Shown here: positions 1 to 10,810 of the stretch, piece after piece | How the letters are laid out: each line of letters opens with the position of its first letter | Position numbering within the stretch: the first letter of the stretch is position 1 | Source of the DNA: Pseudomonas salomonii | GTDB lineage: Bacteria; Pseudomonadota; Gammaproteobacteria; Pseudomonadales; Pseudomonadaceae | DNA: 64,000 bases | Direction: 5' to 3' | NCBI RefSeq assembly: GCF_900107155.1 | Contig: NZ_FNOX01000013.1 | Coordinates: 62,001-126,000, forward strand | Notes under the pieces: generated by a model | Databases searched by the model: none | Seen by the model: only the letters and a program-made list of their open reading frames with translations | Told to the model about the DNA's origin: nothing | Position numbers and translations under genes: made by a program

Positions 1-600
1 GTCGCACGGGTCGGAAATGATCTTGCCCTGGCCATGGCAGCGCGGGCAGGTCTGCTGCACCGAGAAGAAGCCCTGTTGCATGCGCACCTGACCAATACCG
101 CCACAGGTTGGGCAGGTGATCGGCGAGGAACCTTTCTTGGCCCCCGAACCGTCGCACGGCTTGCAGTTGACCAGCGTCGGCACACGGATATTGACCGTGG
201 TACCGCGCACAGCTTCTTCCAGGTTCAGCTCCAGCGTGTAGCGCAAGTCACTGCCGCGCTGGGCACCGCCGCGCTGACCGCCACGGCCGCCGCCAAAAAA
301 GTCACTGAACACATCGCCGAAAATATCGGAGAAGTTCTGACCACCAAAACCGGCACCGCCGCCGCCCATGCTCGGGTCGACACCGGCATGGCCATACTGA
401 TCGTAGGCCGCGCGCTTATTGGGATCACTCAGGCATTCGTAGGCCTCATTGGCCTCCTTGAACATCTCTTCGGATTCTTTGCTATCCGGATTACGGTCCG
501 GGTGGTGCTTCATCGCCAGGCGACGGTAAGCCTTTTTCAGGTCCGCCTCGCTGGAGCTGCGCTCCACACCCAACACTTCGTAATAGTCACGCTTTGCCAT
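1..600 (-). CDS. dnaJ: Chaperone protein DnaJ (5' part; gene runs off the window)
   Basis: Hsp40 co-chaperone that delivers unfolded clients to DnaK and stimulates its ATPase. The first 200 residues are visible. They begin MAKRDYYEVLGV, carry the J-domain HPD motif in HHPDRNP (about residue 33), then a Gly/Phe-rich linker (residues about 75-115), and enter the CxxCxGxG zinc-finger region (CKPCDGSG, CPTCGGIG, CPRCHGQG), so this is a type I DnaJ and not a CbpA-like protein. The C-terminal substrate-binding part lies outside the window. It follows dnaK on the same strand after 318 bases. Identification is secure; only the 3' end is missing. Confidence 0.97.
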   Translation of the reverse strand, partial: MAKRDYYEVLGVERSSSEADLKKAYRRLAMKHHPDRNPDSKESEEMFKEANEAYECLSDPNKRAAYDQYGHAGVDPSMGGGGAGFGGQNFSDIFGDVFSDFFGGGRGGQRGGAQRGSDLRYTLELNLEEAVRGTTVNIRVPTLVNCKPCDGSGAKKGSSPITCPTCGGIGQVRMQQGFFSVQQTCPRCHGQGKIISDPCD

Positions 601-918
601 AAGTCTTTGCACTCTTAAGGACGTTCAGCCCGGCCCTCCTGAGCCTTGCCAAACTCGTTGAGCCCCAATACAGGCCCGGACCCAACTCACGTCAATTCAA
701 CGATCCTGGTCATAACTACTTTTTAGCCAGTGACCCGGCCAAAAATGCGGTATTTACTGCTCGGAAAGCAGGAGCATTCCCGATCACACCGCCAGCACCC
801 GAACCTTGTCGCATGCTGTAAAAATTCACATATCCCAGACACGCCAACGCGGGAGCAAGCTCCCGCGCGGCGACATCCTACCAGTCACCGCTTGATAGCG
901 GTCAACCGGGCAACCAAC
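601..918. other. dnaK-dnaJ intergenic region with a hairpin
   Basis: 318 bases without a gene. The one clear structure is a 7-bp perfect GC-rich inverted repeat at 849-866 (GCGGGAG, loop CAAG, CTCCCGC). It resembles the short REP-like hairpins elsewhere in the window and could attenuate or stabilise the dnaKJ transcript. I see no convincing promoter. Confidence 0.5.
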
Positions 919-2832
<1,914 letters not shown>

Positions 2833-2934
2833 GATTTACTCTCCCGAAACTTTAATTTGGTTGCCGCAGCAGTGGTGGCTAACTGCGGTAGCACTTAAAC
2901 GCTTGACTTATAGATGGGGCCGTTACGACTGATT

Positions 2935-3495
2935 TCAAGCCTGCTCATCAATAGAAGGTGCAACGGGTGCAGGAGCCTTGCTCACCACCACCATCGCCGG
3001 GCGCAACAAACGACCGTTGAGCTGATAACCCTTCTGGAACACTTTCAATACGCTGTTGGGCTCCAGGTCATGGCTTTCCTGCATGGCCATGGCTTGGTGA
3101 TGCTCAGCATTGAACGGCTCACCGCCTTGTGGATCGATGGCTTCCAACTGATAACGCTTCAGGGTGTCCTGGAACATTTTCAGGGTCAGCTCGATCCCTT
3201 CGCGCATCGGACGGATGTTTTCGTCGTCCGGGTTGGACAACTCAAGGCCACGCTCCAGGCTGTCGATAATCGGCAGCAGGTCATTGGCGAATTTTTCCAG
3301 CGCGAATTTGTGAGCCTTTTCGACATCCTGCTCGGCACGGCGGCGGACGTTCTGCAGATCGGCGGCAACACGCAAAGATTGATCCTGCGCAGCGGCCAAT
3401 TGCTCTTCGAGCACTTGCACACGAGTCGCCAGTTCATCACCGGCAGCCGAATTGGCGTCTGGAGTTTGCGTATCCTGCGTCTGTTCGTCAGCCAT
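2935..3495 (-). CDS. grpE: Nucleotide exchange factor GrpE
   Basis: Releases ADP from DnaK. It is 186 residues. The N-terminal third is acidic and unstructured in character, followed by a long coiled coil (about residues 25-90, with LAAAQDQSLRVAADLQNVRRR) and a C-terminal beta domain with the family-typical VLKVFQKGYQLNGRLLRPAMVVVSK region (written here only as a location, about 145-172). It is first in the grpE-dnaK-dnaJ set; dnaK starts 102 bases downstream. A sigma32-type promoter lies 54 bases upstream. Confidence 0.98.
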   Translation of the reverse strand: MADEQTQDTQTPDANSAAGDELATRVQVLEEQLAAAQDQSLRVAADLQNVRRRAEQDVEKAHKFALEKFANDLLPIIDSLERGLELSNPDDENIRPMREGIELTLKMFQDTLKRYQLEAIDPQGGEPFNAEHHQAMAMQESHDLEPNSVLKVFQKGYQLNGRLLRPAMVVVSKAPAPVAPSIDEQA

Positions 3496-3548
3496 AGATT
3501 TCTCCTTTCAAAATCATGCGCGAACTCAACTCGCGCTTCTGTTCCGGT

Positions 3549-3578
3549 ATATGGGGCCACAATTTCCAGGTTCAAGGG
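3549..3578 (-). promoter_or_regulatory. Sigma32 (RpoH) heat-shock promoter of grpE-dnaK-dnaJ
   Basis: On the minus strand the region reads CCCTTGAA, 14 bases, then CCCCATAT. The RpoH consensus is CTTGAA with CCCCATnT at 13-15 bases spacing, so both boxes match closely. It lies just upstream of the grpE ATG at 3495. Confidence 0.85.
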
Positions 3579-3709
3579 CGCAGGCGTTACCAAAAGTCTT
3601 TCAGTTGCTCTGGATCAATTCCGGCAGCGTCATTGCGCTTTGCGCTAAAAAACACGTCCATTCAAGCAAATTGAGCTAAGCATCAGGATTGTCAGCCCCA
3701 AACAAAACA

Positions 3710-3725
3710 CTGTATAAATAACCAG
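3710..3725 (+). promoter_or_regulatory. LexA (SOS) box upstream of recN
   Basis: CTGTATAAATAACCAG fits the LexA consensus CTG-N10-CAG with an AT-rich centre. It ends 24 bases before the recN ATG at 3750, and recN is a classical SOS gene. Confidence 0.85.
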
Positions 3726-3749
3726 ACCTAAAGCCTGGGAGCGGCCGTC

Positions 3750-5423
3750 ATGCTGGTGCACCTGTCCGTACATAACTACGCCATCGTTGAACACCTGGAC
3801 CTCGAACTGGATCGCGGGATGAGCGTAATCACAGGCGAAACCGGCGCCGGCAAATCGATCATGCTCGACGCCCTGGGCCTGACCCTGGGCGACCGCGCCG
3901 ACAGTGGCGTGGTACGCCCAGGCGCAGACAAGGCCGATATCCTCGCCACTTTCGACCTCGCCGATATTCCCGAAGCCGAGGCCTGGCTGGCCGAGCGCGA
4001 CCTTAATAATGAAGGCCCGTGCATCCTGCGCCGCGTCATCACGGCGGAAGGTCGTTCACGCGGCTACATCAATGGCACACCCTGCCCGCTCGGCGATTTA
4101 AAGGCACTGGGCGAGTTGCTGATCGATATCCACAGCCAGCACGAACACCAGTCCCTGCTCAAAACCGACACCCATCGTCGCCTGCTCGACGAATACGCCG
4201 GCGCCACCGACCTGGCCCGCCAGGTGCAACTTGCCGCCCAGCGCTGGAGGCAAACCCGCCAGGAGCTGGAGCGACTCTCCAACTCCGGCGACGAACAACG
4301 TGCTCGCCATCAACTGCTCAGCTATCAGCTTGAAGAGCTGGAAAGCCTGGGCCTTGGCGAAACCGAGCTGGAGCAACTGGAGCAGGAACACAAGAACCTG
4401 ACCAACGCCGAAACCCTGCTGGGTATCTGCCGGCAAGTGGTGGAACAATGCAGCGAAAGTGATTCGGGCAATGTACTCAATGCACTCACCGCCAGCCTCA
4501 ATCGCCTATCAAGCGTGAACAGCGGGTCGGGCTCCTTGAGCGAGGCCACAACCTTGCTCACCAGTGCGCAGATCCAGGTAGAAGAAGCCGTTGGCGAACT
4601 CAATCGCTTCCTCGATCACTTCGACGCCGACCCGGCGCGCCTGCAGGAAATCGAAGAGCGCCTGGACACTATCTATACCCTGGCGCGCAAACACCGTATC
4701 CAGCCGACCGAAGTGGCGACGATGCAGCAGAAGCTGCTGGATGAAATCGAAACCCTCAACGCCAACGACGAGTCGATTGAACGGCTGGGCGATGAACTCG
4801 CCTCCTTCGCCCGCCACTACCAGGAAAAGGCCCGCGAACTCAGCGACCTGCGCCAGCAAGCCGCTACCAGCCTGGCCAACGCCGTGGAGCAGGAAATTCA
4901 GCGCCTGGGCATGCCCGGCGGGCGCTTCACCATTGAGCTGCACGCCAACACCAGCAACGAGTTGCAACCCCATGGCCTGGAACAGGTGGAGCTGCTGGTC
5001 AGCGCCAACCCTGGCCAGCCGCTTAAGGCACTGGCGAAAGTGGCCTCCGGTGGTGAGCTGTCGCGGATCAGCCTGGCGATTCAGGTGATTACCGCCCAGA
5101 CCTCACGGGTACCCACGCTGGTATTCGACGAAGTGGACGTGGGTATTGGTGGGCCAACTGCGGAGATTGTCGGCCAACTGCTGCGCCGCCTTGGCGAACG
5201 TGGCCAGGTGCTCACCGTGACTCACTTGCCGCAAGTGGCCGCCCAAGGGCATCAGCATTTATTTGTACACAAAGTGCGCGGCAGCGATGCGACGCATACG
5301 GCCGTGTCCAAACTGAATAAATCGGAGCGGGTAGAAGAAGTGGCGCGGATGTTGGGCGGCATCGACCTGACGAAAGAATCCCTGGCCCACGCCAAGAAAA
5401 TGGTGGTGGCTGCCAAGGCCTGA
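3750..5423 (+). CDS. recN: DNA repair protein RecN
   Basis: SMC-like ATPase for double-strand-break repair. It is 557 residues, the usual RecN length. Walker A is GETGAGKS at about residue 29-36, a long coiled-coil middle follows (about 150-370), then the ABC signature in KVASGGELSRISLA (about 430) and Walker B in LVFDEVDVGIGG (about 455). Start: ATG at 3750 with GGAG 10 bases upstream. A LexA box sits directly upstream. Confidence 0.98.
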   Translation: MLVHLSVHNYAIVEHLDLELDRGMSVITGETGAGKSIMLDALGLTLGDRADSGVVRPGADKADILATFDLADIPEAEAWLAERDLNNEGPCILRRVITAEGRSRGYINGTPCPLGDLKALGELLIDIHSQHEHQSLLKTDTHRRLLDEYAGATDLARQVQLAAQRWRQTRQELERLSNSGDEQRARHQLLSYQLEELESLGLGETELEQLEQEHKNLTNAETLLGICRQVVEQCSESDSGNVLNALTASLNRLSSVNSGSGSLSEATTLLTSAQIQVEEAVGELNRFLDHFDADPARLQEIEERLDTIYTLARKHRIQPTEVATMQQKLLDEIETLNANDESIERLGDELASFARHYQEKARELSDLRQQAATSLANAVEQEIQRLGMPGGRFTIELHANTSNELQPHGLEQVELLVSANPGQPLKALAKVASGGELSRISLAIQVITAQTSRVPTLVFDEVDVGIGGPTAEIVGQLLRRLGERGQVLTVTHLPQVAAQGHQHLFVHKVRGSDATHTAVSKLNKSERVEEVARMLGGIDLTKESLAHAKKMVVAAKA

Positions 5424-5465
5424 ATCGAGCTTTTTTCGCTCTATTTTCTCTCCTATAGAAAGCAC

Positions 5466-5489
5466 GAAGGCGACCCTGGGGTCGCCTTC
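5466..5489. terminator. Bidirectional terminator between recN and fur
   Basis: Inverted repeat GAAGGCGAC / GTCGCCTTC around CCTGGG between the convergent genes recN and fur. The T tract is weak, so termination strength is uncertain. Confidence 0.6.
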
Positions 5490-5521
5490 TATCGTTTCAC
5501 AGAGCAAATCTGTGTCGATTT

Positions 5522-5926
5522 TTACTTTTTCTTACGGATGTACAGGACCAGATTATGGTCCACCAAATCGAATCCATGCTGCTCAGCGATCTGGTGCTGG
5601 AGCTTCTCGATTTCCGGGCTGGTGAACTCGATAACCTCATTGGTATCCAGGTCAACCATGTGATCGTGATGACCACCGTCAGCCAATTCGAACACTGCAT
5701 GACCGCCGTCGAAATTATGACGAACCACCAGCCCTGCGGCTTCAAACTGGGTCAGCACACGGTAAACCGTGGCCAGGCCAACGTCCTCGTTAGACTCCAT
5801 CAGCGCCTTGTAAACATCCTCGGCACTCATGTGGCGCTGCTCAGCAGAATCGAGCATTTGTAGAATCTTGACTCGTGGCAGAGTCACTTTAAGACCGGCT
5901 TTGCGTAGTTCGCTATTTTCAACCAT
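5522..5926 (-). CDS. fur: Ferric uptake regulator Fur
   Basis: Iron-responsive repressor. With the ATG at 5926 it is 134 residues and begins MVENSELRKAGLKVTLPR, the canonical Fur start; a longer frame reaching 6022 would add a non-conserved extension and overlap the bamE promoter. The winged helix lies at about residues 15-80. The metal-binding segment HHDHMVDLDT lies at about 86-95. The double-Cys zinc site typical of E. coli Fur is not present, as in other Pseudomonas Fur proteins. It is divergent from bamE, a conserved Pseudomonas pairing. Confidence 0.97.
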   Translation of the reverse strand: MVENSELRKAGLKVTLPRVKILQMLDSAEQRHMSAEDVYKALMESNEDVGLATVYRVLTQFEAAGLVVRHNFDGGHAVFELADGGHHDHMVDLDTNEVIEFTSPEIEKLQHQIAEQHGFDLVDHNLVLYIRKKK

Positions 5927-6024
5927 GGTTAGCTTTCTCGCGGATGCTGCTTCGCAGCTTCTCTTAATACGGGTATGATCGGCGTTTACGTTGTCCCAGC
6001 CAAGATAGTGGAAGTCGCCCACCG

Positions 6025-6552
6025 ATGCAAAACACCAAGCTCTTGCTAACCAGTTTCACCCTTGTGGGACTGCTCGCACTCGCCGGTTGTTCATTCCCCG
6101 GGGTTTACAAAATCGACATCCAGCAGGGCAATGTCGTCACGCAGGACATGATAGACCAGTTACGCCCGGGAATGACCCGACGGCAAGTACGGTTTATTAT
6201 GGGTAACCCCCTGCTGACCGACACTTTTCATGCCGATCGCTGGGATTATCTCTACAGCATCCAGCCAGGTGGCGGTGAGCGCCAGCAGGAGCGCGTCAGT
6301 GTCATCTTCAATGGCAATGACCAGCTTGTGAGCCTGTCCGGTGACTTCATGCCCGGCGTAAGCCGTGATGAAGCCTTGCTCGGCAAGGACACCGGCACCA
6401 ATGTGACTGCGCCAGCGCAGGAAGCAGAGAAGCCGAAGTCCGAAGTGCCGGCCAAGCCTGGCTCCTTGCTGGATCAGATCCAGAAGGACGTCGACGGCGT
6501 GCAGACCGTTCCTGTCCCGACGCCACAGCCTCTGGACACCAGCCCGCAGTAA
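6025..6552 (+). CDS. bamE: Outer-membrane assembly lipoprotein BamE (OmlA/SmpA)
   Basis: Component of the BAM complex that inserts beta-barrel proteins in the outer membrane. It is 175 residues. The signal peptide ends in a lipobox LALAG-C (Cys at residue 22). The SmpA/OmlA core follows with DMIDQLRPGMTRRQVRFIMG (about 40-60) and NPLLTDTFHADRWDYLYS. The C-terminal 60 residues are Pro/Lys-rich and low complexity. It is divergently transcribed from fur with a roughly 100-base intergenic region. Confidence 0.97.
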   Translation: MQNTKLLLTSFTLVGLLALAGCSFPGVYKIDIQQGNVVTQDMIDQLRPGMTRRQVRFIMGNPLLTDTFHADRWDYLYSIQPGGGERQQERVSVIFNGNDQLVSLSGDFMPGVSRDEALLGKDTGTNVTAPAQEAEKPKSEVPAKPGSLLDQIQKDVDGVQTVPVPTPQPLDTSPQ

Positions 6553-6567
6553 TTGTGCGGCGCTCGA

Positions 6568-6595
6568 TAAAAAGCCCGGCATGCCGGGCTTTTTA
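6568..6595. terminator. Bidirectional terminator between bamE and rnfH
   Basis: Near-perfect palindrome AAAAAGCCCGGC-AT-GCCGGGCTTTTT between the convergent genes; runs of A and T on both sides allow termination in both directions. Confidence 0.92.
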
Positions 6596-6615
6596 TTGCC
6601 TGCCGATTGGCAGCC

Positions 6616-6918
6616 TTATGGGTTCTGCTGCCGCGCCAAGGCCGCCTTGGCCGCACGCAGCCTGCGCACTTCCTTGGGGTCTGCCAGCAAGGGCCGGTAA
6701 ATCTCGATTCGATCACCTGGCTGCGCCACACGCACGTGCGCATCAGCGATCACTTTGCCGAATATGCCCAGCGGGCAATCCGCCAATACCAACCCTGGAA
6801 ACTGCTCAGCAATCCCCGACGCCAGCACCGCGGCCTTCAGGCTAGTACCCGCAGGCACCGTCACCGTCAGCAAGACCTGGCGATCCTCGGCGGCGTACAC
6901 CACTTCAATCTCAACCAT
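6616..6918 (-). CDS. rnfH: RnfH/RatB family protein (UPF0125)
   Basis: Small beta-grasp fold protein of the RnfH family, usually paired with ratA; its function is not settled. From the ATG at 6918 it is 100 residues, beginning MVEIEVVYAAEDRQ, with the family motif GDRIEIYRPLLADPKEVRR near the C-terminus. The start codon overlaps the end of ratA by 8 bases, so the two are translationally coupled. A longer frame to 7020 would lie within ratA and is not used. Confidence 0.93.
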   Translation of the reverse strand: MVEIEVVYAAEDRQVLLTVTVPAGTSLKAAVLASGIAEQFPGLVLADCPLGIFGKVIADAHVRVAQPGDRIEIYRPLLADPKEVRRLRAAKAALARQQNP

Positions 6919-7345
6919 GCAGTTGTTTGGCCCGCTGGCAGAATGCATCCACCAGGGTATTAGCCGCCTGGTTGAACAAAGGCCCCAAGGTCGCCCGCAC
7001 AATCGGGCCGGCGTAATCAAAAGACAGGTCCAGGCTGATCTTGCAGGCCTTGTCGGTCAGCGCCTTGAATACCCATACCCCATGCAACTGGGTGAACGGC
7101 CCTTCCTGCAGGTTCATCTCAATGGATTTGCCCGGCACCAACACATTGCGCGTTACAAAATGCTGGCTAAGCCCACCCTTGGCCACCCCGACACTGGCGA
7201 CCATATGCTCATCGCTGCTTTCCAGCACGTCGGCGGTTGAGCACCAAGGCAGGAACTCCGGGTAACGCGCTACGTCATTGACCAGGTCATAGAGCGCCTG
7301 CGCCGGATAAGGCAATAAAGCCGAACGTTGAATATGCGTCGTCAT
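6911..7345 (-). CDS. ratA: RatA family ribosome-associated protein (coenzyme Q-binding START fold)
   Basis: Member of the RatA/Coq10-like START superfamily. In E. coli RatA was described as a toxin that blocks ribosome subunit association; other evidence for the family points to ubiquinone function, so the role here is open. It is 144 residues from ATG at 7345 (MTTHIQRSALLPYPAQ), with the family motif LYDLVNDVARYPEFLPWC at about 20-37. Upstream frame to 7492 is not supported. It is divergent from smpB, a standard proteobacterial layout. Confidence 0.92.
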   Translation of the reverse strand: MTTHIQRSALLPYPAQALYDLVNDVARYPEFLPWCSTADVLESSDEHMVASVGVAKGGLSQHFVTRNVLVPGKSIEMNLQEGPFTQLHGVWVFKALTDKACKISLDLSFDYAGPIVRATLGPLFNQAANTLVDAFCQRAKQLHG

Positions 7346-7512
7346 GTGAGCGTTACTTCCACTGCTTGAGGCAAACATCGCGAAAGAACAGCCCAATCCG
7401 CGAGAGAAAAAAACCAGAGAACTGCCGGTATTGTCCGGGATTCGTCCAACACGCTCAAGCACGCAGGTTGACCGTAGCCGACACGCTCGCAACTCCCTAT
7501 AATGCCGCCCCT

Positions 7513-7995
7513 ATGGCTAAACAAAAGAAACACCCCACAGGGACCATCGCGCAAAATAAAAAGGCGCGACACGATTACTTTATCGAACATCGGTTCGAGG
7601 CTGGTCTGGTCCTGGCCGGCTGGGAAGTAAAAAGTCTGCGCGCCAGCAAGCTGCAACTGGTCGACAGCTACGTATTGCTCAAAGATGGCGAGGCATGGCT
7701 GCTGGGCAGTCATATCACCCCGCTGACCACCGCGAGCACCCACGTGATTGCCGACCCGGTGCGCACGCGCAAGCTGTTGCTCAACGCCCGCGAACTGGAA
7801 AAGCTCGCGGCCGCCGTACAGCAGAAAGGCTATGCCTGCATCTGCCTGTCCTGGTACTGGAGCAAACACCTGGTCAAGTGCGAGATCGCGCTGGGCAAGG
7901 GCAAGAAGGAATACGACAAGCGCGATACCGAGCGTGAGCGTGACTCCAACCGTGAGTTGCATCGCGCCGTGCGCAACAAGGGCAAGGAAGAGTAA
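7513..7995 (+). CDS. smpB: SsrA-binding protein SmpB
   Basis: Binds tmRNA and works with it in ribosome rescue. It is 160 residues from ATG at 7513 (MAKQKKHPTG), the usual length. It shows NKKARHDYFIEHRFEAGLVL, then the OB-fold core with GWEVKSLRAS, and the basic C-terminal tail that enters the mRNA channel (RDTERERDSNRELHRAVRNKGKEE region). Its partner ssrA lies 6 kb downstream on the same strand. Confidence 0.98.
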   Translation: MAKQKKHPTGTIAQNKKARHDYFIEHRFEAGLVLAGWEVKSLRASKLQLVDSYVLLKDGEAWLLGSHITPLTTASTHVIADPVRTRKLLLNARELEKLAAAVQQKGYACICLSWYWSKHLVKCEIALGKGKKEYDKRDTERERDSNRELHRAVRNKGKEE

Positions 7996-8007
7996 TCCTT
8001 GTAACGG

Positions 8008-8028
8008 TGTAGCCCCGCGCGGGCTACA
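8008..8028. terminator. Hairpin between convergent smpB and lldR
   Basis: TGTAGCCC / GGGCTACA around a short GC loop. It overlaps the last codons of lldR and has no clear T tract, so it may be a terminator or a REP-like fragment. Confidence 0.5.
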
Positions 8029-8791
8029 TCCCTTTACGTCGCTCCGCCCGAGCCACGCGCTGGACCTCCTGACGCACCTCCTCCAACACTTCCTGCACAT
8101 ACAGCAGGTGACGCGTTGAGACTTCCCGCGCCTGCTCGGCGCGCCCTTCGATAATCGCCAAATACAAATCCCGATGCTGGCTGATCAACATGTCACGGGT
8201 TTCTGTGCGTTGCTGGTACATGCCACCGATATTGGTCACCACGTTGCGCTTGAGCAAATCGAACAGGCCACGAATGGTGTGCAGCAACACGGCGTTATGG
8301 CTGGCTTCAGCGATGGCCAGGTGAAAACGTGCATCCGCCGCGCCCTCTTCCAGCCGGCTGACCTCATCAGCGCGGGTGTAGCAATCCTGTAGCGCCTCAA
8401 ACGCTGCAGTCAGCCGCTCGCGGTCGACCTCAGTGGCACGCAATGCGGCGTAGTAAGCGCAGGACGCTTCCAGGGTCTGACGAAACTCCAGCAAATCCCG
8501 CTGAGCCTCTGGGTTATTTTCCAGCAGGTGCAGCAACGGATCACTGAAGGTCGAACCCAGTGAGTCCGCCACATAGTTACCGCCGCCCTGACGACTGACC
8601 AACAACCCCTTGGCCGCGAGCTTCTGGATCGCCTCCCGCAACGAAGGGCGCGACACGCCAAACTGTTCAGCCAAAGCGCGCTCGGCTGGCAAGCGCTCGC
8701 CCGACTTGAGCGTGCCCTCGAGGATCATGCCCTCAAGCTGCTCGACAATATCGTCAGACAAACGGCGCTGACGCACCTGATCAAACCCCAT
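8024..8791 (-). CDS. lldR: Lactate-responsive GntR/FadR-family regulator LldR
   Basis: 255-residue FadR-subfamily repressor. N-terminal winged helix (about residues 10-75: RLPAERALAEQFGVSRPSLREAI is the recognition region) and an all-helical FCD ligand domain (about 95-235) with metal-binding His residues. It is divergent from the lactate permease gene, and a perfect palindrome matching the LldR type of site lies in between. It therefore probably represses lldP and the downstream dehydrogenase until lactate is present. Confidence 0.9.
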   Translation of the reverse strand: MGFDQVRQRRLSDDIVEQLEGMILEGTLKSGERLPAERALAEQFGVSRPSLREAIQKLAAKGLLVSRQGGGNYVADSLGSTFSDPLLHLLENNPEAQRDLLEFRQTLEASCAYYAALRATEVDRERLTAAFEALQDCYTRADEVSRLEEGAADARFHLAIAEASHNAVLLHTIRGLFDLLKRNVVTNIGGMYQQRTETRDMLISQHRDLYLAIIEGRAEQAREVSTRHLLYVQEVLEEVRQEVQRVARAERRKGM

Positions 8792-8984
8792 AACTCACTC
8801 TCCACAAACCCGACCACTCGCCAGGCCCTCTATTCTCGCCTATCGCCGCGCTTGCGGCACCTATCAGAACGCCTTCGATTCACCCAACCAGAACACCCCA
8901 CCCACACCGCTACGACCAAAGTTTCGTGAGCGGCAAATTGACACACCCCTGCCGAGGCTTTTACTCTAGCCGACAGCGACTGTA

Positions 8985-9001
8985 AATTGGTATTACCAAT
9001 T
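8985..9001 (+). promoter_or_regulatory. LldR operator
   Basis: Perfect palindrome AATTGG-TATTA-CCAATT, 43 bases before the lldP ATG. It matches the AATTGG-N5-CCAATT pattern known for Pseudomonas LldR. No other copy was noticed in this intergenic region. Confidence 0.85.
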
Positions 9002-9043
9002 ATCCAAGCTGACCAAACAACAACAATCAGGGGCCACCCCATT

Positions 9044-10738
9044 ATGCAAACCTGGCAACAGCTCTACAGCCCACTCGGCAGCCTCGGCCTGTCCGCACTG
9101 GCCGCCGTTATCCCGATCGTATTTTTTTTCCTGGCACTGGCGGTGTTCCGCCTCAAAGGCCACGTGGCAGGCAGCATCACCCTGGGGCTGTCGATCCTGG
9201 TGGCTATTTTTGCCTTCCAGATGCCGGTAGACATGGCCTTGGCCGCCGCCGGTTACGGGTTTGCCTACGGCTTGTGGCCCATTGCCTGGATCATCGTCGC
9301 CGCCGTATTCCTCTACAAACTGACGGTCAAGAGCGGGCAGTTTGAAATCATCCGCAGCTCGGTCCTGTCGATTACCGATGACCAGCGCTTGCAAGTGCTG
9401 TTGATTGGCTTCTGCTTCGGCGCCTTCCTCGAAGGTGCGGCCGGTTTCGGTGCACCCGTGGCAATTACTGCCGCGCTGCTGGTAGGCCTGGGTTTCAACC
9501 CGCTGTACGCCGCCGGCCTGTGCCTGATCGCCAACACCGCGCCCGTAGCATTCGGTGCGCTGGGTATTCCGATCATCGTCGCCGGGCAAGTCACCGGTAT
9601 CGACTCGTTCAAGATCGGCGCCATGGCCGGCCGCCAGTTGCCGCTGCTGTCGTTGTTCGTGCCGTTCTGGCTGGTGTTCATGATGGACGGCCTGCGCGGT
9701 GTTCGCGAAACCTGGCCAGCCGCACTGGTAGCGGGCCTGAGTTTTGCCGTCACCCAATACTTCACCTCCAACTTCATCGGCCCGGAGCTGCCGGACATCA
9801 CCTCGGCCCTGGCCAGCCTGGTGGCGCTGACCCTGTTCCTGAAAGTCTGGCAGCCCAAACGCAGCGCCGGCGCACAAATTGCCGGTGCCACTTCCGCCGC
9901 AGCGGTCACCGCCAGCGCAGGCGGCTTCGGCCAGCCACGCCAAACCATCGCCTCGCCTTATAGCCTGGGGCAGATTTTCAAAGCCTGGTCGCCCTTCTTG
10001 ATCCTCACCGTACTGGTCACTATCTGGACGCTCAAGCCGTTCAAGGCGATGTTCGCCGCCGGCGGCGCGATGTACAGCTGGGTGTTCAACTTCGCGATCC
10101 CGCACCTGGATCAACTGGTGATCAAGGTCGCTCCGATCGTCACCAACCCCACAGCGATTCCTGCCGTGTTCAAGCTGGACCCGATTTCAGCCACCGGTAC
10201 CGCAATTTTCTTCTCGGCACTGATTTCGATGCTGGTGCTGAAAATCAACCTAAAGACTGGTCTTACCACTTTAAAAGAGACCTTCTACGAACTGCGCTGG
10301 CCGATCCTGTCGATTGGCATGGTGTTGGCGTTCGCTTTCGTTACCAACTACTCCGGCATGTCCTCGACCATGGCCCTGGTATTGGCCGGCACCGGCGCGG
10401 CGTTCCCGTTCTTCTCGCCGTTCCTCGGCTGGCTGGGGGTTTTCCTGACCGGCTCCGATACCTCGTCCAACGCCCTGTTCAGCTCGCTGCAAGCCACCAC
10501 GGCGCATCAGATCGGCGTTAACGACACCTTGCTGGTCGCAGCGAACACCAGCGGCGGCGTGACCGGCAAGATGATCTCGCCACAGTCGATCGCCGTGGCC
10601 TGCGCCGCCACCGGCCTGGTGGGCAAAGAGTCCGACCTGTTCCGCTTTACCCTCAAGCACAGCCTGTTTTTTGCCACCATCGTCGGGCTGATCACGCTGG
10701 CGCAGGCCTACTGGTTCACCGGTATGCTGGTGCACTAA
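9044..10738 (+). CDS. lldP: L-lactate permease LldP
   Basis: Inner-membrane lactate/glycolate-proton symporter. It is 564 residues from ATG at 9044 (MQTWQQLYSPLGSLG), the standard length, with about 12-14 hydrophobic segments and the LctP-family segment FGAFLEGAAGFGAPVAITAA near residue 125. The C-terminal part contains FLTGSDTSSNALFSSLQ, also typical of the family. The upstream in-frame codon at 8987 is inside the operator and is not the start. Regulated by LldR from the site just upstream. Confidence 0.96.
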   Translation: MQTWQQLYSPLGSLGLSALAAVIPIVFFFLALAVFRLKGHVAGSITLGLSILVAIFAFQMPVDMALAAAGYGFAYGLWPIAWIIVAAVFLYKLTVKSGQFEIIRSSVLSITDDQRLQVLLIGFCFGAFLEGAAGFGAPVAITAALLVGLGFNPLYAAGLCLIANTAPVAFGALGIPIIVAGQVTGIDSFKIGAMAGRQLPLLSLFVPFWLVFMMDGLRGVRETWPAALVAGLSFAVTQYFTSNFIGPELPDITSALASLVALTLFLKVWQPKRSAGAQIAGATSAAAVTASAGGFGQPRQTIASPYSLGQIFKAWSPFLILTVLVTIWTLKPFKAMFAAGGAMYSWVFNFAIPHLDQLVIKVAPIVTNPTAIPAVFKLDPISATGTAIFFSALISMLVLKINLKTGLTTLKETFYELRWPILSIGMVLAFAFVTNYSGMSSTMALVLAGTGAAFPFFSPFLGWLGVFLTGSDTSSNALFSSLQATTAHQIGVNDTLLVAANTSGGVTGKMISPQSIAVACAATGLVGKESDLFRFTLKHSLFFATIVGLITLAQAYWFTGMLVH

Positions 10739-10766
10739 AAGCCTGCACGTAAGTAGGGTAAGAATC

Positions 10767-10791
10767 GACGCCGGACAACGGTTCCGGCGTC
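10767..10791. terminator. Hairpin between lldP and the dehydrogenase gene
   Basis: GACGCCGGA / TCCGGCGTC, 9-bp perfect stem with a 7-base loop, no T tract. It lies exactly where lldD is found in other Pseudomonas lactate operons. It may act as an mRNA processing or stability element rather than as a terminator. Confidence 0.5.
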
Positions 10792-10810
10792 AGCTATTTC
10801 TGGAGGACCG

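Noticed and set aside
5927..6022. Long N-terminal extension of Fur
   Set aside because: The open frame continues upstream but the canonical Fur start is at 5926 and the added residues overlap the fur-bamE promoter region.
10739..10810. Remnant of lldD between lldP and the dehydrogenase
   Set aside because: Only 72 bases with a hairpin; no recognisable FMN-oxidoreductase codons remain.
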